DNA from: an uncultured Pelagibacteraceae bacterium
Lineage (GTDB): Bacteria; Pseudomonadota; Alphaproteobacteria; Pelagibacterales; Pelagibacteraceae
DNA: 32,677 bases
Direction of reading: 5' to 3'
Assembly (NCBI GenBank): GCA_902573705.1
Contig: CACGKR010000009.1
Coordinates: 1-32,677 of the forward strand
How positions within the stretch are numbered: position 1 is the first letter of the stretch; the number at the start of each line of letters is the position of its first letter. Below, piece by piece: positions 17,504 to 31,008 of this stretch. The notes beneath the pieces were generated by a model. That model made no database searches. It was not told where the DNA came from and saw only the letters and a program-made list of their open reading frames with translations. Both the position numbers and the translations under genes were made by a program.

Positions 17504-18259
17504 TTAATCAACTCTTTTTTTCAAATAGCTTAAATGATGAAATACAATAGCTGCGCTATTTGATATATTTAAGCTTTCTATATTTTTATCAATATCAATT
17601 CTAACTAAAAAATCTGCATATTTTGATGTATGTTGATGCATACCCAAACCTTCTGATCCAAATAAAAGAACTTTATTTCCTTTCCAATCAATATTAGTAA
17701 ATTTTTTTTCTGCACTACCATCAAAACCATATACCCAAAAATTTTTTTCTTTTAAATTCTTTAGAGTTGAGTTTATATTTGATACCTCAAATATGTTTAT
17801 GTATTCTAAAGCACCGCTTGCTGCTTTAAATAAAAGTTTACTTTCACTTGGAAAAGATCTTTCTTTAACTATTATTCCATCTATATTGAATGAAGCTGCA
17901 CTTCTTATCAAAGATCCAATATTTCTTGGATCTGTTACTCCATCTAAACATGCAAAAGTAATATCATTTCTATCCTTAATAAAATCTTTTAAAACTGATT
18001 TATCTAAGTGTTCTATTTCAGCGACATAGCCTTGATGTAATAAATTTTCTTTATTACCATATTTATCAAGCTCCTTTTTTGTTTTAAAATAAACTTTTAC
18101 ATTGTTAAGAAGATTTTGATTTGGGCTTTTTCTATGTATATTCTTTTTACTTTCCTCAGTTAAAAAAACTTTTAAAACCTTTCGTCTTGGATTCTTTAAA
18201 GCTTCTATAACAGCATGTTGTCCAATTATAAAAAAAGAGGATTTATTCATAAATTTCAT
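17504..18259 (-). CDS. rlmB: 23S rRNA (guanosine-2'-O)-methyltransferase, TrmH family
   Basis: GQHAVIEALKN, CLDGVTDPRNIGSLIRSAASF, LLFGSEGLGM, LNISNSAAIVFHH motifs. Confidence 0.92.
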   Translation of the reverse strand: MKFMNKSSFFIIGQHAVIEALKNPRRKVLKVFLTEESKKNIHRKSPNQNLLNNVKVYFKTKKELDKYGNKENLLHQGYVAEIEHLDKSVLKDFIKDRNDITFACLDGVTDPRNIGSLIRSAASFNIDGIIVKERSFPSESKLLFKAASGALEYINIFEVSNINSTLKNLKEKNFWVYGFDGSAEKKFTNIDWKGNKVLLFGSEGLGMHQHTSKYADFLVRIDIDKNIESLNISNSAAIVFHHLSYLKKRVD

Positions 18260-18379
18260 ACATTTTTACACGTTTTTTTGAATATTTTCTCACTAAATCA
18301 CGTGTTGCATTTATACAAATAAAATATATAAAACGCATGTTGTTTGAAGCTTATTGAACAAGGGGACACTTCCCCTAAG

Positions 18380-18465
18380 GGAGGGGTTCCAGAGCGGTCA
18401 AATGGGGCGGGCTGTAAACCCGTTGACTTCGGTCTTCGAAAGTTCGAATCTTTCCCCCTCCACCA
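18380..18465 (+). tRNA. tRNA-Tyr(GTA), CCA encoded
   Basis: GGAGGGG/CCCCTCC acceptor, CTGTAAA anticodon loop, long variable arm. Confidence 0.95.
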
Positions 18466-18510
18466 TTCAATGAACTTTAAGTAATACTGGAGTGATACTC
18501 TTGGGGTTGT

Positions 18511-18584
18511 GCGGGTGTAGTTCAATGGTAGAACGCTAGCCTTCCAAGCTGGATGTAAGGGTTCGATTCCCTTTACCCGCTCCA
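18511..18584 (+). tRNA. tRNA-Gly(TCC), CCA encoded
   Basis: GCGGGTG acceptor, CTTCCAA anticodon loop, GGTTCGATTCC T-arm. Confidence 0.95.
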
Positions 18585-18625
18585 AGAATAAAAATTATTA
18601 AAAAGAAATGTGAGGAATATAAGTA

Positions 18626-19816
18626 ATGTCAAAAGAAAAATTTGTAAGAAACAAACCACATTGTAACATTGGTACAATTGGCCATGTAGACCACGGTAAA
18701 ACAACATTAACAGCAGCTATCACAAAAGTTTTATCTGAAACTGGTGGAGCTAAAGCTGTTGCGTATGATCAAATTGATAAAGCTCCAGAAGAAAAAGAGA
18801 GAGGTATTACAATTTCAACTGCGCATGTTGAATATGAAACTGAAAAAAGACACTACGCTCATGTAGACTGTCCAGGCCACGCTGACTATGTTAAGAACAT
18901 GATTACTGGTGCAGCCCAGATGGATGGAGCAATTCTAGTTGTAAATGCTGCTGACGGACCTATGCCACAAACAAGAGAACATATTCTTTTGGCAAGACAA
19001 GTTGGCGTTCCTGCAATTTGCGTATATCTAAATAAAGTTGACCAAGTAGATGATAAAGAGATGATTGATCTAGTTGAAGAAGAAATTAAAGAACTTTTAA
19101 CTTCATACAAATTTCCAGGTGACAAAACTCCAATTGCTAAGGGTTCTGCATTGGCTGCTGTTGAGGGAAGAGACGATGAAATTGGAAAGAACTCAATTTT
19201 AGAATTAATGAAGAATGTTGATGAATTTATTCCACAACCTGACAGACCGAAAGATAAAGATTTTTTGATGCCTGTTGAGGATGTCTTTTCAATTTCAGGA
19301 AGAGGTACAGTTGCTACTGGAAGAGTAGAATCTGGTGTACTTAAAACAGGAGATGAAATTGAAATAGTAGGAATTAGAGAAACTAAAAAATCAGTTTGTA
19401 CTGGAGTTGAAATGTTTAGAAAACTTTTAGATTCTGGTGAAGCAGGAGATAACGTTGGTGTACTATTAAGAGGTGTAGAGAGAACGGATATAGAAAGAGG
19501 ACAAGTTCTTTGTAAACCTGGTTCTGTAACACCACACACTAAATTTGAAGCTCAAGCTTATGTTCTTAAAAAAGAAGAGGGGGGCAGACATACTCCTTTC
19601 TTCACTAAGTATAGGCCTCAGTTTTACTTTAGAACAACAGACGTTACTGGAGAGGTAGAATTACCATCTGGAACTGAAATGGTTATGCCAGGTGATGACG
19701 CTAAATTTACAGTTAAACTAATTACACCGATTGCGATGTCAGAAAAATTAAATTTTGCAATTCGTGAAGGTGGAAGAACTGTTGGAGCAGGAGTAGTAAC
19801 TAAAATTATAGAGTAA
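18626..19816 (+). CDS. tuf: elongation factor Tu
   Basis: [44 protein letters not shown]. Confidence 0.99.
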   Translation: MSKEKFVRNKPHCNIGTIGHVDHGKTTLTAAITKVLSETGGAKAVAYDQIDKAPEEKERGITISTAHVEYETEKRHYAHVDCPGHADYVKNMITGAAQMDGAILVVNAADGPMPQTREHILLARQVGVPAICVYLNKVDQVDDKEMIDLVEEEIKELLTSYKFPGDKTPIAKGSALAAVEGRDDEIGKNSILELMKNVDEFIPQPDRPKDKDFLMPVEDVFSISGRGTVATGRVESGVLKTGDEIEIVGIRETKKSVCTGVEMFRKLLDSGEAGDNVGVLLRGVERTDIERGQVLCKPGSVTPHTKFEAQAYVLKKEEGGRHTPFFTKYRPQFYFRTTDVTGEVELPSGTEMVMPGDDAKFTVKLITPIAMSEKLNFAIREGGRTVGAGVVTKIIE

Positions 19817-19825
19817 GCTCTATAT

Positions 19826-19901
19826 AGGAGTGTAGCTCAATTGGTAGAGCGCCGGTCTCCAAAACCGGAGGCTGAGGGTTCGAGTCCCTCCGCTCCTGCC
19901 A
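19826..19901 (+). tRNA. tRNA-Trp(CCA)
   Basis: AGGAGTG...TCTCCAAAACCGG...CGCTCCTGCCA. Confidence 0.95.
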
Positions 19902-19924
19902 ATTAGAAATTGTAAATATTATTT

Positions 19925-20116
19925 ATGAAAAACCCGATTAAATTTATTCAAGAGGTCAAACAAGAGGCGTTTAAAGTTACATGGCCGACTGGTAAAGAGA
20001 CCTTACAAGGTGCTTTGATGGTCTTTTTAATGGCGCTGGTTATGTCATTATTTTTTCTTTTATTAGATCAAGTTTTAAAGTTTTTATTAGAATTATTATT
20101 AAAGGTAAGTATCTAA
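19925..20116 (+). CDS. secE: preprotein translocase subunit SecE
   Basis: FIQEVKQEAFKVTWPTGKET plus one TM; between tRNA-Trp and nusG. Confidence 0.95.
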   Translation: MKNPIKFIQEVKQEAFKVTWPTGKETLQGALMVFLMALVMSLFFLLLDQVLKFLLELLLKVSI

Positions 20117-20646
20117 TGAAAAACTGGTATATTGTTCAATCACATTCTAGCTTTGAAAATAAAGTAGCTGCATTGATAAAAGAAGAAGCAGATAAAGCAA
20201 AAATATCTGAAAAATTCGAGGAGATAATAGTACCCACTCATGACGTAACAGAGGTTAAAAGAGGAAAAAGAGTTCAAAGAAAAAAGAAATATTTTCCAGG
20301 GTATGTATTAATAAAAAGTGAGATGGATAATGGTATTTATCATATGATTAAAAACATTAAAAGAGTGAGTGGCTTTTTAGGCTCTAAAGGTATACCGGTA
20401 CCAGTCTCTGATAAAGAAATAGAGAAAATTTTAGGTCAAATAAAAGATGGTGTAGCTCAGCCAAAATCTGGTATAGAGTACAGCGTTGGTGAAAAAGTTC
20501 AGGTTGTTGATGGACCTTTTGCATCTTTTAGTGGAATGGTAGAGGATGTTGATGAAGAGAAATCTAGACTAAAGGTTTCAGTGTCTATTTTTGGGCGACC
20601 AACACCTGTTGATTTGGAGTATAATCAAGTTGAGAAAGCAAGTTAA
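20116..20646 (+). CDS. nusG: transcription antitermination factor NusG
   Basis: KNWYIVQSHSSFENKV, KYFPGYVLIK, VVDGPFASFSGMVE KOW motif. Confidence 0.97.
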   Translation: MKNWYIVQSHSSFENKVAALIKEEADKAKISEKFEEIIVPTHDVTEVKRGKRVQRKKKYFPGYVLIKSEMDNGIYHMIKNIKRVSGFLGSKGIPVPVSDKEIEKILGQIKDGVAQPKSGIEYSVGEKVQVVDGPFASFSGMVEDVDEEKSRLKVSVSIFGRPTPVDLEYNQVEKAS

Positions 20647-20649
20647 TAT

Positions 20650-21081
20650 ATGGCAGTAAAAAAAGAAATAAGTGGATTTATAAAATTACAGATAAAAGGG
20701 GGTCAGGCTAATCCTGCACCACCAGTTGGACCTGCCTTGGGACAAAGAGGTGTAAATATAATGGAATTTTGTAAAGCATTTAATGATAAAACAAAATCAT
20801 TAGCTGGGAAACCAGTTCCAGTAGAAATTACAGTTTATAAGGATAAAAAGTTTGATTTTAAGATTAAATCTCCACCTGCTTCTTTTTTTATTCGTGAGGC
20901 AGCAAAATTAAAAAGTGGGTCTAAAGAACCTGGCAGAAATATAGTAGCATCGATAACAAAAAAGCAAGCTGAAGAAATAGCAAAACAAAAAATGAATGAT
21001 TTAAATGCAATAGACTTAGATCAAGCAGTAAAAATTATTGCTGGTTCTGCAAGATCCATGGGTATTGAGGTAAAAGAATAA
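20650..21081 (+). CDS. rplK: 50S ribosomal protein L11
   Basis: [37 protein letters not shown]. Confidence 0.98.
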   Translation: MAVKKEISGFIKLQIKGGQANPAPPVGPALGQRGVNIMEFCKAFNDKTKSLAGKPVPVEITVYKDKKFDFKIKSPPASFFIREAAKLKSGSKEPGRNIVASITKKQAEEIAKQKMNDLNAIDLDQAVKIIAGSARSMGIEVKE

Positions 21082-21770
21082 TGGCATCAAAAAGATTTAA
21101 AAAATTACTTGAAAAAACTTCAGAAAAATCCGTTGAAGGAATTGAAAAATTACTTCTTGATGTAAAAAAAAATTGTACATCAAAATTTGATGAGTCTATC
21201 GATTTGAGCTTTCAAATAAATAATAAACAAAAGAAAAATGAAATTAACATTAGAACAGTTGTAAATCTACCTGGTGGCACTGGAAAAAAAGTGAAAGTTG
21301 CTGTCGTTTGTGAGGATGCAAAAGCTCAAGATGCTAAAGCTGCAGGGGCAGATATAGTTGGTGGGGATGAGTTTATAGAGAAGATTAAAAATGGAGAAAT
21401 GAATTTCGAAAAATTAATTTGTACACCTTCAATGATGATAAAATTATCTAAGCTTGGAAAAGTTTTGGGTCCAAAAGGATTAATGCCAAATCCAAAATTA
21501 GGCTCTGTAACTGAAAATCTTAAAACGGCTGTTTCAGATGCTAAATCTGGTCAAGTAGAAATTAGGAATGATAAAGATGGAAATATTGGGGTGAGTATTG
21601 GAAAAAAATCTTTCAAAGATGATCAATTAATTAAAAATTACAATGCAATATTAGATACATTAGAAAAAGAAAAATCGAATAATACTTTAAAAGGTGACTT
21701 AATAAAATCGACTTTTTTAACATCTACAATGGGCATTTCTTATAAACTCAAATTAGAAAAAAATATTTAA
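21081..21770 (+). CDS. rplA: 50S ribosomal protein L1
   Basis: NLPGGTGK, LGPKGLMPNPKLGSV. Confidence 0.98.
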   Translation: MASKRFKKLLEKTSEKSVEGIEKLLLDVKKNCTSKFDESIDLSFQINNKQKKNEINIRTVVNLPGGTGKKVKVAVVCEDAKAQDAKAAGADIVGGDEFIEKIKNGEMNFEKLICTPSMMIKLSKLGKVLGPKGLMPNPKLGSVTENLKTAVSDAKSGQVEIRNDKDGNIGVSIGKKSFKDDQLIKNYNAILDTLEKEKSNNTLKGDLIKSTFLTSTMGISYKLKLEKNI

Positions 21771-21774
21771 TAAT

Positions 21775-22296
21775 ATGATGAACAAAGAACAAAAAAAAAC
21801 TTATATTACTGAAATGACTTCGCAATTTGAAAATAGTAAAGCAGTCATGGTTACTCATTATCAGGGATTAACAATGCCTCAATTAGATGAATTAAGATCA
21901 AAAATGAGAGAACATGGAATTGTCTTTAAGATTACAAAAAATAGAATCACAAAATTAGCATTGGAAAAAACTAAATGTAAAGATTTATCAAATCTTTTCA
22001 CTGGACCAACAGCAGTCGCTTTTGGTGAGGACGCAATAATGTCAGCTCGAATCTTATCAAAATTTGCTAAAGATAATGAAAATCTTAAATTAATTGGTGG
22101 AATAATGGATGATGAAGTTTTAGATCAAGCTGGAGTAATGAATGTAGCTAATTTACCTACTTTAGATGAAGCAAGAGCTAATATTGTAGGTATTTTGAAC
22201 GCTTCTGCTTCAAAATTGGTTAGTATTTTACTTGCACGATCGGAAAAAATGAGTAATTTACCCCCAGAAAATTCTGAAACCCAACCCAAAGAGTAA
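21775..22296 (+). CDS. rplJ: 50S ribosomal protein L10
   Basis: [34 protein letters not shown]; gene order. Confidence 0.97.
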   Translation: MMNKEQKKTYITEMTSQFENSKAVMVTHYQGLTMPQLDELRSKMREHGIVFKITKNRITKLALEKTKCKDLSNLFTGPTAVAFGEDAIMSARILSKFAKDNENLKLIGGIMDDEVLDQAGVMNVANLPTLDEARANIVGILNASASKLVSILLARSEKMSNLPPENSETQPKE

Positions 22297-22301
22297 AAAG
22301 T

Positions 22302-22667
22302 ATGTCTGATCTAAATAAAATTATAGAAGATTTATCAAAACTGACTGTAGCAGAAGCTGCAGATCTTTCAAAACAATTAGAAGAGAAATGGGGTGTCACA
22401 CCTATGGCAGCAGCAGCTCCTGCAGCAGCAGGCGGAGCAGCAGCAGCTGAAGAAAAAGATGACTTTACAATTATGCTTGTATCAGCTGGTGACAAAAAAA
22501 TTAATGTCATAAAAGAAGTAAGAGCAGCTACTTCACTAGGATTAAAAGAAGCAAAAGACCTAGTTGAGGGGGCGCCAAAAGAAGTCAAAGCTGGCGTACC
22601 TAAAAAAGAAGCAGAAGAGATTAAAACTAAGTTAGAAGCTGCGGGCGCTAAAGTAGAACTTAAATAA
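22302..22667 (+). CDS. rplL: 50S ribosomal protein L7/L12
   Basis: Ala-rich hinge and [31 protein letters not shown]. Confidence 0.98.
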   Translation: MSDLNKIIEDLSKLTVAEAADLSKQLEEKWGVTPMAAAAPAAAGGAAAAEEKDDFTIMLVSAGDKKINVIKEVRAATSLGLKEAKDLVEGAPKEVKAGVPKKEAEEIKTKLEAAGAKVELK

Positions 22668-22688
22668 GTTAATAAGGATTTTTAGTTG

Positions 22689-22707
22689 CTGATTAATTTT
22701 TAATCAG
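22689..22707 (+). promoter_or_regulatory. 8-bp perfect hairpin in the rplL-rpoB gap (CTGATTAA-TTT-TTAATCAG)
   Basis: Exact inverted repeat 10-13 nt before the rpoB start; no clean following U-tract. Confidence 0.55.
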
Positions 22708-22719
22708 TGATTTACATTG

Positions 22720-25700
22720 ATGCAAATATCTTTTACGGAAAAGAAAAATATTAGAAGAAATTTTGGTAAGCTTAAAGAAAGCTTATCAATTCCAAATCTT
22801 ATAGAAGTTCAAAAAAATTCTTATAAAGAGTTAACAGATTTTAATAATGAAACTGAAAATCTTATTAAAGGGTTTGATAGAGTTTTTAAAAGTATTTTTC
22901 CAATAGAAGATTTGAATGATAAAGCAACTTTAGAGTATGTTTCATATAGATTAGAAAAACCAAAATTCGATGTCGAGGAATGTATAGCAAGAGGTTTAAC
23001 TTATTCATCTGCTTTAAAGTGTACTTTGAGACTTGTAGTTTATGAAATAGACCAAGAAAATAGTTCAAAAGATATTTTATCTGCTAAAGAGCAAGAAGTG
23101 TATATGGGAGAAGTTCCAATGATGACAAATAGTGGAACATTTATTACTAACGGAGTTCAAAGAGTTGTTGTAAACCAAATGCATAGAAGTCCAGGTGTTT
23201 TTTTTGATCATGACAAAGGCAAAACTCATGCTAGTGGAAAACTTCTTTTTAATTGTAGAGTAATACCAAATAGAGGTTCTTGGCTTGATTTTGAATATGA
23301 TGTTAAAGATTTCCTATATTTTAAGATTGACAGAAAGAAAAAAATTTTTGCTTCCTCGCTTTTATTAGCTCTAGGTTTCACAAAGTCTGAAATTGCTGAT
23401 GAATTTTACGATAATGAAAAATACGATTTTGATACAAAAACTCAAAAATGGAAAACAAAATTTAATCCTGAAAATTATAAAGCTAAGAATTTTTCAGAAG
23501 AAGTTATAGATGCTAAGACAGGAAAAGTTATAATAAGCATTGGAGATAAAATAAATTATCTTAATGCAAAAAAATTAGCAGATAATGGTTTAAAAGATAT
23601 TCTTATTTCTAATGAATCGTTATTTGGTAAATTTTTACATAAAGAAATAAAGATTAGTGAAGAAGAAGGCGGCACTTTTAAGATTGGGACTGAACTAAAC
23701 GAGACAGTTATAAAACAAATTTTAGAAGCAAATATTAGTTCAATAAAAATATCAGTAACAAATTCAATTAATAAAGGTCCATATTTATTAACTACTTTAA
23801 ACAATGATAAAAATAATACCAAAGATGAAGCTATAACTGAAATTTATAAAATGTTAAGACCCGGTGAACCCCCTACAATAGAAATAGCAACTCAAATTTT
23901 TAATAATCTATTCTTTAGTTCAGAAAGATATGACTTATCAGACGTAGGAAGGGTTAAAATGAATTCTAGATTAAATTTAGAGTGTTCAGATAAAGTAACT
24001 ATTTTAAGAAATGACGATATAATTGCAATTATTCATAAAATGCTTGATCTAAGAGATGGAAAAGATGAGGTTGATGATATTGATCACCTTGGAAATAGAA
24101 GAGTAAGGTCAGTAGGTGAACTTGTTGAAAATCAAGCAAGAATTGGTGTTTATAGAATGGAAAGAGCAATTAAAGAAAAAATGACAACACTAGATGTGGA
24201 GTCTGCTATGCCTCAAGATTTAATTAACGCTAAACCATTAACCGTATCTTTAAAAGATTTTTTTGCCAGCTCGCAATTATCTCAATTCATGGACCAAACA
24301 AATCCACTTTCCGAAATTACTCATAAGAGAAGAGTTTCAGCTTTAGGTCCAGGAGGGTTAACTAGAGAAAGAGCAGGTTTTGAAGTTAGAGATGTTCACC
24401 CAACTCATTATGGAAGAATTTGTCCAATTGAAACACCAGAAGGTCCAAACATTGGATTAATTAATAGTCTATCCACATATGCAAAAATAAATAAATATGG
24501 ATTTATTGAAAGTCCTTACAAAAGGGTAAAAAATGGTGTGGTTCAAGATAATGTTGAATATTTATCAGCCATGGAAGAAACAAAATTCACAATAGCTCAG
24601 GCCAATACAAAAATTGACAAAAATGGAAAAATTACTGAGGAACTAGTTTCATGTAGAGAAAATTTAAATTTCTTATTAGCTAAACCTGAAACAATTGATT
24701 ATATCGATGTATCACCAAAACAGTTAGTTTCAGTTGCAGCATCATTAATTCCATTCCTAGAAAATGATGATGCAAACAGAGCTCTTATGGGATCAAATAT
24801 GATGAGACAAGCAGTTCCATTACTAAAACCAGAAGCTCCACTAGTGGGAACTGGCATTGAAAGTGACGTTGCTTTAGACTCTGGTGTAACTATAGTAGCT
24901 AGAAGAGACGGTGTTGTAGACAAAATAGATGGAAAGCGAATAGTAATTAAAGTTACTGAGGAAACAGATTTTACTAAATCAGGTGTTGATATCTATAACT
25001 TACAAAAATTTAAAAGATCTAATCAAAATACATGTATTAACCAAAGACCTTTAGTTAGAGTTGGAGATAAAGTTAAAACAGGTGATATTATTGCAGATGG
25101 TCCATCAACAAAACTTGGAGAATTGGCTTTAGGAAAAAACGTAACAGTAGCATTCATGCCATGGCAAGGTTATAATTTTGAAGACTCTATATTAATCTCA
25201 GAAAGATGTGTAACAGATGACGTTTTTACGTCAGTTCACATAGTTGAGTACGAAATAATGGCAAGAGATACCAAATTAGGAGAGGAAGAAATTACTCGAG
25301 ATATACCAAATGTGAATGAAGAAGCTCTTAAAAACTTAGATGAGTCTGGAATAGTTTATATTGGTGCTGAGGTTAATGCAGGGGATATTCTAGTGGGCAA
25401 AGTAACACCAAAAGGAGACTCAGCTTCGGGACCAGAAGAAAAATTATTAAGATCAATATTTGGTGAAAAAGCTATAGATGTTACTGATACCTCATTAAGA
25501 ATGTCAAGAGGAAGCAGTGGAACAGTTGTTGATGTAAGAGTTTTTAATAGACATGGTATAGAAAAGGATGAAAGATCTATCACTATAGAAAGAGCAGAAA
25601 TTGAACAAGTTCAGCAAGATAAGATTGTGGAAGAAGAAATTTTAGAGAGAAGTATAAAGCAAAGAGCTGCTCAAATATTATCAAATTCATCATTATCAAA

Positions 25701-26808
25701 AAAAATAAAAGAAATTGAAGCTGGAACAAAACTAGATTTCGAGACTATAAATAAACTTACTATAAATGATGTATTTAAAATAACTGTAGATAATTCAAAG
25801 AATGATACTGCATTAGAACAGCTTAGAGACCAGTATGATAAAGCAAAACAAGATATAATTGAAAGATTCGAAGATAAAGTTTTAAAAATTAGAAGTGGTG
25901 ATGATCTGTTACCAAGTGTTATGAAGATGGTTAAAGTTTTTGTGGCAATTAAAAGAAGACTAAGACCAGGTGATAAGATGTCAGGAAGACATGGTAATAA
26001 AGGAGTTGTAAGTAAAATAGTGCCAGTTGAAGACATGCCTTATAGGGAAGATGGAAGACCAGTGGATATAGTTTTAAATCCATTAGGAGTTCCTAGCAGA
26101 ATGAATGTAGGACAAATTTTAGAAACACATTTAGGCTGGGCGTGTAAGGAATTTGGTGAAGAGGTAAAAAGATTAGTTAACGAAAATAATAAAAAAATTG
26201 AAAAAACTATTAAAATTTCAAATTTTTTAAAATCAGTTTATGGAGAAGAAATATTTCAAGATAAAGTTGACAAACTTAATAAAACTGAATTCAAGGATTT
26301 ATGCGAAAATTTACAGAACGGAATCGCTATATCTACTCCTGTATTTGATGGAGCGAAGGAAAAAAATGTTACAGAAATGTTAGAATTGGCAAAACTACCT
26401 GGATCTGGTCAAACTTATCTTTGGGATGGTAGAACAGGTGAGAAATTTGATAGACCAGTAACTGTAGGAATAATATACATGCTAAAACTTCATCACTTAG
26501 TTGAGGACAAAATACACGCTAGATCGACTGGGCCATACAGTTTAGTTACTCAACAACCTTTAGGTGGAAAAGCTCAATTAGGAGGACAAAGATTTGGTGA
26601 AATGGAAGTTTGGGCTCTAGAAGCTTATGGAGCTTCGTATACATTACAAGAAATTTTAACTGTTAAATCAGATGATGTAGCTGGAAGAGTAAAAGTTTAT
26701 GAAACAATAGTAAAAGGTGAAGAAAATTTTGAATCAGGAATTCCAGAGTCATTTAATGTCTTGGTAAAAGAAATTAAATCTCTAGCATTAAACGTTGAGC
26801 TTAATTAA
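22720..26808 (+). CDS. rpoB: RNA polymerase subunit beta
   Basis: Full-length RpoB motifs; ATG at 22720 preferred over the track TTG at 22717. Confidence 0.98.
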   Translation: MQISFTEKKNIRRNFGKLKESLSIPNLIEVQKNSYKELTDFNNETENLIKGFDRVFKSIFPIEDLNDKATLEYVSYRLEKPKFDVEECIARGLTYSSALKCTLRLVVYEIDQENSSKDILSAKEQEVYMGEVPMMTNSGTFITNGVQRVVVNQMHRSPGVFFDHDKGKTHASGKLLFNCRVIPNRGSWLDFEYDVKDFLYFKIDRKKKIFASSLLLALGFTKSEIADEFYDNEKYDFDTKTQKWKTKFNPENYKAKNFSEEVIDAKTGKVIISIGDKINYLNAKKLADNGLKDILISNESLFGKFLHKEIKISEEEGGTFKIGTELNETVIKQILEANISSIKISVTNSINKGPYLLTTLNNDKNNTKDEAITEIYKMLRPGEPPTIEIATQIFNNLFFSSERYDLSDVGRVKMNSRLNLECSDKVTILRNDDIIAIIHKMLDLRDGKDEVDDIDHLGNRRVRSVGELVENQARIGVYRMERAIKEKMTTLDVESAMPQDLINAKPLTVSLKDFFASSQLSQFMDQTNPLSEITHKRRVSALGPGGLTRERAGFEVRDVHPTHYGRICPIETPEGPNIGLINSLSTYAKINKYGFIESPYKRVKNGVVQDNVEYLSAMEETKFTIAQANTKIDKNGKITEELVSCRENLNFLLAKPETIDYIDVSPKQLVSVAASLIPFLENDDANRALMGSNMMRQAVPLLKPEAPLVGTGIESDVALDSGVTIVARRDGVVDKIDGKRIVIKVTEETDFTKSGVDIYNLQKFKRSNQNTCINQRPLVRVGDKVKTGDIIADGPSTKLGELALGKNVTVAFMPWQGYNFEDSILISERCVTDDVFTSVHIVEYEIMARDTKLGEEEITRDIPNVNEEALKNLDESGIVYIGAEVNAGDILVGKVTPKGDSASGPEEKLLRSIFGEKAIDVTDTSLRMSRGSSGTVVDVRVFNRHGIEKDERSITIERAEIEQVQQDKIVEEEILERSIKQRAAQILSNSSLSKKIKEIEAGTKLDFETINKLTINDVFKITVDNSKNDTALEQLRDQYDKAKQDIIERFEDKVLKIRSGDDLLPSVMKMVKVFVAIKRRLRPGDKMSGRHGNKGVVSKIVPVEDMPYREDGRPVDIVLNPLGVPSRMNVGQILETHLGWACKEFGEEVKRLVNENNKKIEKTIKISNFLKSVYGEEIFQDKVDKLNKTEFKDLCENLQNGIAISTPVFDGAKEKNVTEMLELAKLPGSGQTYLWDGRTGEKFDRPVTVGIIYMLKLHHLVEDKIHARSTGPYSLVTQQPLGGKAQLGGQRFGEMEVWALEAYGASYTLQEILTVKSDDVAGRVKVYETIVKGEENFESGIPESFNVLVKEIKSLALNVELN

Positions 26809-26810
26809 TT

Positions 26811-29800
26811 ATGAAAAAAGATATAACCGATATATTTAAAAATTCTGAAATATCAGAAGCGCAAAATTTCAATAGTATTAAAATTTCATTAGCAAGTCCG
26901 GAAAAAATTAAATCATGGACTTTCGGCGAAATAAAAAAACCTGAGACGATAAATTATAGAACATTTAGACCTGAGAAAGACGGTTTATTCTGCGCAAGAA
27001 TTTTTGGACCAATTAAAGATTACGAATGTTTATGTGGTAAATATAAAAGAATGAAATTTAGAGGTATTATTTGTGAAAAGTGTGGAGTAGAGGTCACAAA
27101 ATCAAATGTAAGAAGAGAAAGAATGGGTCATATTAACTTAGCTACACCTGTTGCTCATATATGGTTTTTAAAATCATTACCTAGCAGAATAGCTTTAGCA
27201 GTCGATATGAAATTAAAGGATATTGAACGAGTTCTTTATTTTGAAAATTTTATAGTCGTAGAGCCAGGGTTAACAGGGTTACAAAAAAACCAACTTTTAA
27301 ATGAGGAGGAATTAGCAAAATATCAAGAAGAATTTGGTGAGGAAGCTTTTACCTCAGGTATAGGGGCTGAAGCAGTTCTTGAGATGTTAAAAAATTTAGA
27401 TTTAGACTTAGAGAGAAAAAATCTAGTAAATTATATAAAAGAAACAAAATCAAAAGTTAATGAAGAAAGAGCTATTAAAAGATTGAAATTAATAGAGTCT
27501 TTTATTGAAACAGGTCAAAAACCAGAATGGATGATTATGACAGTAGTGCCTGTCATACCACCAGAGTTGAGGCCGTTAGTGCCATTAGATGGCGGTAGAT
27601 TTGCTACATCTGATTTAAATGATCTTTATAGAAGAGTAATCAATAGAAATAATCGTTTAAAAAGATTGATGGATCTAAAAGCTCCAGACATTATTGTTAG
27701 AAACGAAAAAAGAATGCTTCAAGAGTCAGTCGATGCATTATTTGATAATGGAAGACGAGGTAGAGTAATTACCGGAACTGGTAAAAGACCATTAAAATCT
27801 TTAGCTGAAATGTTAAAGGGAAAACAAGGAAGATTTAGACAAAATTTACTTGGTAAACGTGTTGACTATTCAGGAAGATCAGTGATTGTGGTTGGTCCAG
27901 ATCTAAAGCTTCATGAATGTGGATTGCCAAAAAAAATGGCTTTAGAATTATTTAAACCATTTTTATATGCTCGACTAAATAAATTAGGCTTAGCATCTAC
28001 AATTAAACAAGCAAAAAAAATTGTTGAAAAAGAAACTAATGCAGTTTGGGATGCGCTTGAACTAATTGTTAGAGAACACCCTGTATTACTAAATAGAGCA
28101 CCCACACTCCATAGACTTGGTGTACAAGCTTTTGAACCAAAATTAATTGAAGGAGATGCTATTGAATTACATCCTTTAACTTGTGCAGCTTTTAATGCTG
28201 ATTTTGATGGTGACCAAATGGCAGTGCACGTTCCATTAAGTTTAGAGGCGCAACTAGAAGCAAGAATTTTAATGCTTTCGACAAATAATATTTTATCACC
28301 TTCAAACGGTAAACCAATTATTGTTCCAAGTCAGGATATGATTTTGGGAATTTATTATTTATCTCAAGAACCACTAACTGATAAGTCAGCTGGATATTTT
28401 GTTGATGCAGATCAAATAGAGTTTGCGTTATCGTCAGGTCAAATTAAAGTTCATAGTACAATAATTTCAAGGTTCGAAACTATTGATGAAAAAGGTAATA
28501 AGAAATATGAAAAATACACTTCAACAGCTGGAAGATTTTTATTAGCAAACCTTTTACCAAAAAATAAAGATATAAAATTTTCATTAGTTGATAGATTATT
28601 ACCTAAAAAAGTTGTGTCAGAAGTAATTGATATTGTATTTAGATTTTGTGGTCAGAAAACAACAGTAATTTTCTGTGATAAGTTAAAAGATTTAGGTTTT
28701 AAACATGCATTTAAGGCTGGTATTTCATTTGGTAAAGATGATTTAGTAATCCCAGAGAGTAAAACACAATTAATTGACGACACAAAAAAATTAATTGCAG
28801 ATTATGAAACACAATATGCAGAAGGATTAATCACTAGAGGCGAAAAATACAATAAGGTAGTTGATGCTTGGTCTAAGTGTACAGATAAAGTAGCTGGTGA
28901 AATGATGAAAGGTATATCTGCTACAGAGAAAACATCTGAAGGATTAAAGATTAATTCAGTATTTATGATGGCTGATAGTGGTGCAAGAGGTTCTGCAGCA
29001 CAGATGAAGCAATTAGCTGGTATGAGAGGTTTGATAGCTAAACCATCTGGAGAAATTATAGAAAGCCCAATAACTTCAAATTTTAAAGAAGGATTGACTG
29101 CTCTTGAGTATTTTAACTCTACTCACGGAGCTAGAAAAGGTTTAGCAGATACAGCCCTTAAGACTGCAAGTTCTGGATATTTAACAAGAAGACTTTGTGA
29201 TGTTGCCCAAGATTTAACAATAACAAAAAAAGAGTGTGATTGTAAAAATCCTGGGTTTATTGAACTATCAGAGATATTAGAAGGTGGAAATGTTGTCGTA
29301 AGTTTATCTGAAAGAGCTTTAGGAAGAATTACATTTGATGATGTGAAAAATCCAATAACAGGGGACATTGTGATTAAAAAATCTACAATGATTGATGAGG
29401 CAGGATGTGATCTAATAGATGCTGCAGGAGTAAAATCAATAAAAGTTTATTCTGTAATGACTTGTGGCAGCAAAGAAGGTGTTTGTGCAACTTCTTATGG
29501 AAGAGATTTATCAAGAGGTAAAATGGTTCATGTTGGAGAAGCAATTGGTATGATTTCTGCTCAATCAATTGGAGAACCAGGAACTCAATTAACTATGAGA
29601 ACATTCCACGTTGGTGGAACAGCATCTGTAAAACAGGACTCTCAAATAGTAACCAAAAATGATGGTATTTTAAAAATTATTAATTCAAATATCCTAGAGG
29701 ATTCAAAGAAAAATTTAATTGTTATGGGTAGAAACACTCAGCTATCAATAGAAGATGATAATGGAGTACAGATAGCAGTCTATAAAGTTGCTTATGGATC

Positions 29801-30980
29801 TAAATTATTTTTTAATAATGGTGACAAAGTTAAAGCAAATACTAAAATTTGCGAGTGGGACCCTTACACAACTCCAGTGATCGCAGAAAAAAGTGGTACA
29901 GCTAGTTTTGTTGATCTAATTGATGGTGTTTCAATACAGGAAACTACTGATGATGCAACAGGTATTTCTTCTAAATCAGTTGTTGATTGGAGAGCACAAT
30001 CAAAAAGTTCTGATTTAAAACCTAGAATTACTTTAAGAGATGAAAAGGGAAATGTAATTAAAAAGGCTGATGATAACGAGGCCAGATATTATTTAGTCCC
30101 AGACTCAATCTTATCAATTAAAGATGGTCAAAAAGTTTACGCAGGTGATGTAATTGCAAGATTACCTAAGGAAACAACTAAAACAAAAGACATTACTGGA
30201 GGATTACCAAGAGTTGCTGAATTATTTGAAGCAAGAAAAGCTAAGGATAGTGCAATCATTGCCGAAAATGATGGACAAGTAGTTTTTGGAAAAGAAGTAA
30301 GAGGCAAACAAAGAGTTTCTATAGTACCAGAGGATGGATCAGAACCATCAAATTACTTAATTCCAAAAGGAAAACATATAAATTTCAATCAAGGAGAAAA
30401 AATACAAAAAGGTGAATATCTCCTAGATGGTCAACCATTACCCCATGATATTTTAAGGATTATGGGAATTAAAGATCTTACTGAATATTTTGTTAATCAA
30501 GTTCAAGAAGTTTATAGACTTCAAGGTGTAATTATTAACGATAAGCATATTGAAACAATTTTAAGACAAATGCTTAAAAAAGTTGAAGTTAAAACAACTG
30601 GAGATTCATCTTATTTACCAGGTGAAATAATTGATAGAATTAAATTTGAGAATGTTAATGAAAAACTTAAATCTGAGGGAAAAACCCCAGCAAGTGGTGA
30701 AAGAGTTTTGATGGGAATAACAAAAGCTTCTTTACAGACAGAATCTTTTATTTCTGCTGCTTCCTTCCAAGAAACTACAAGAGTTTTAACAGATGCGGCT
30801 ATAAAAGGTAAGGTTGACCCTTTAAATGGATTAAAAGAAAATGTTATTGTTGGGAGATTGGTACCTGCCGGAACTGGTAATATTAAAAATAAATGGAACA
30901 AAAAAGCTCTTGAGGATGACAATAAATTCTTATCTGAGCAAGAGAAGATTGAACCGGCCGAAACCCAAGTAAATCAATAG
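26811..30980 (+). CDS. rpoC: RNA polymerase subunit beta'
   Basis: [37 protein letters not shown]. Confidence 0.99.
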   Translation: MKKDITDIFKNSEISEAQNFNSIKISLASPEKIKSWTFGEIKKPETINYRTFRPEKDGLFCARIFGPIKDYECLCGKYKRMKFRGIICEKCGVEVTKSNVRRERMGHINLATPVAHIWFLKSLPSRIALAVDMKLKDIERVLYFENFIVVEPGLTGLQKNQLLNEEELAKYQEEFGEEAFTSGIGAEAVLEMLKNLDLDLERKNLVNYIKETKSKVNEERAIKRLKLIESFIETGQKPEWMIMTVVPVIPPELRPLVPLDGGRFATSDLNDLYRRVINRNNRLKRLMDLKAPDIIVRNEKRMLQESVDALFDNGRRGRVITGTGKRPLKSLAEMLKGKQGRFRQNLLGKRVDYSGRSVIVVGPDLKLHECGLPKKMALELFKPFLYARLNKLGLASTIKQAKKIVEKETNAVWDALELIVREHPVLLNRAPTLHRLGVQAFEPKLIEGDAIELHPLTCAAFNADFDGDQMAVHVPLSLEAQLEARILMLSTNNILSPSNGKPIIVPSQDMILGIYYLSQEPLTDKSAGYFVDADQIEFALSSGQIKVHSTIISRFETIDEKGNKKYEKYTSTAGRFLLANLLPKNKDIKFSLVDRLLPKKVVSEVIDIVFRFCGQKTTVIFCDKLKDLGFKHAFKAGISFGKDDLVIPESKTQLIDDTKKLIADYETQYAEGLITRGEKYNKVVDAWSKCTDKVAGEMMKGISATEKTSEGLKINSVFMMADSGARGSAAQMKQLAGMRGLIAKPSGEIIESPITSNFKEGLTALEYFNSTHGARKGLADTALKTASSGYLTRRLCDVAQDLTITKKECDCKNPGFIELSEILEGGNVVVSLSERALGRITFDDVKNPITGDIVIKKSTMIDEAGCDLIDAAGVKSIKVYSVMTCGSKEGVCATSYGRDLSRGKMVHVGEAIGMISAQSIGEPGTQLTMRTFHVGGTASVKQDSQIVTKNDGILKIINSNILEDSKKNLIVMGRNTQLSIEDDNGVQIAVYKVAYGSKLFFNNGDKVKANTKICEWDPYTTPVIAEKSGTASFVDLIDGVSIQETTDDATGISSKSVVDWRAQSKSSDLKPRITLRDEKGNVIKKADDNEARYYLVPDSILSIKDGQKVYAGDVIARLPKETTKTKDITGGLPRVAELFEARKAKDSAIIAENDGQVVFGKEVRGKQRVSIVPEDGSEPSNYLIPKGKHINFNQGEKIQKGEYLLDGQPLPHDILRIMGIKDLTEYFVNQVQEVYRLQGVIINDKHIETILRQMLKKVEVKTTGDSSYLPGEIIDRIKFENVNEKLKSEGKTPASGERVLMGITKASLQTESFISAASFQETTRVLTDAAIKGKVDPLNGLKENVIVGRLVPAGTGNIKNKWNKKALEDDNKFLSEQEKIEPAETQVNQ

Positions 30981-31008
30981 AAAAAACATACTTATATCTT
31001 AGTTTTAG

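Noticed and set aside
18298-18585. 95-aa minus ORF over tRNA-Tyr and tRNA-Gly
   Set aside because: Antisense to two tRNAs (MERVKGIEPLHPAWKASVLPLNYTR...); spurious.
18886-19539. 217-aa minus ORF inside tuf
   Set aside because: Shadow ORF of a highly constrained core gene; no recognisable domain.
22220-30922. Minus-strand ORFs across rplJ/L, rpoB and rpoC
   Set aside because: All lie antisense within strongly supported core genes with no own motifs.
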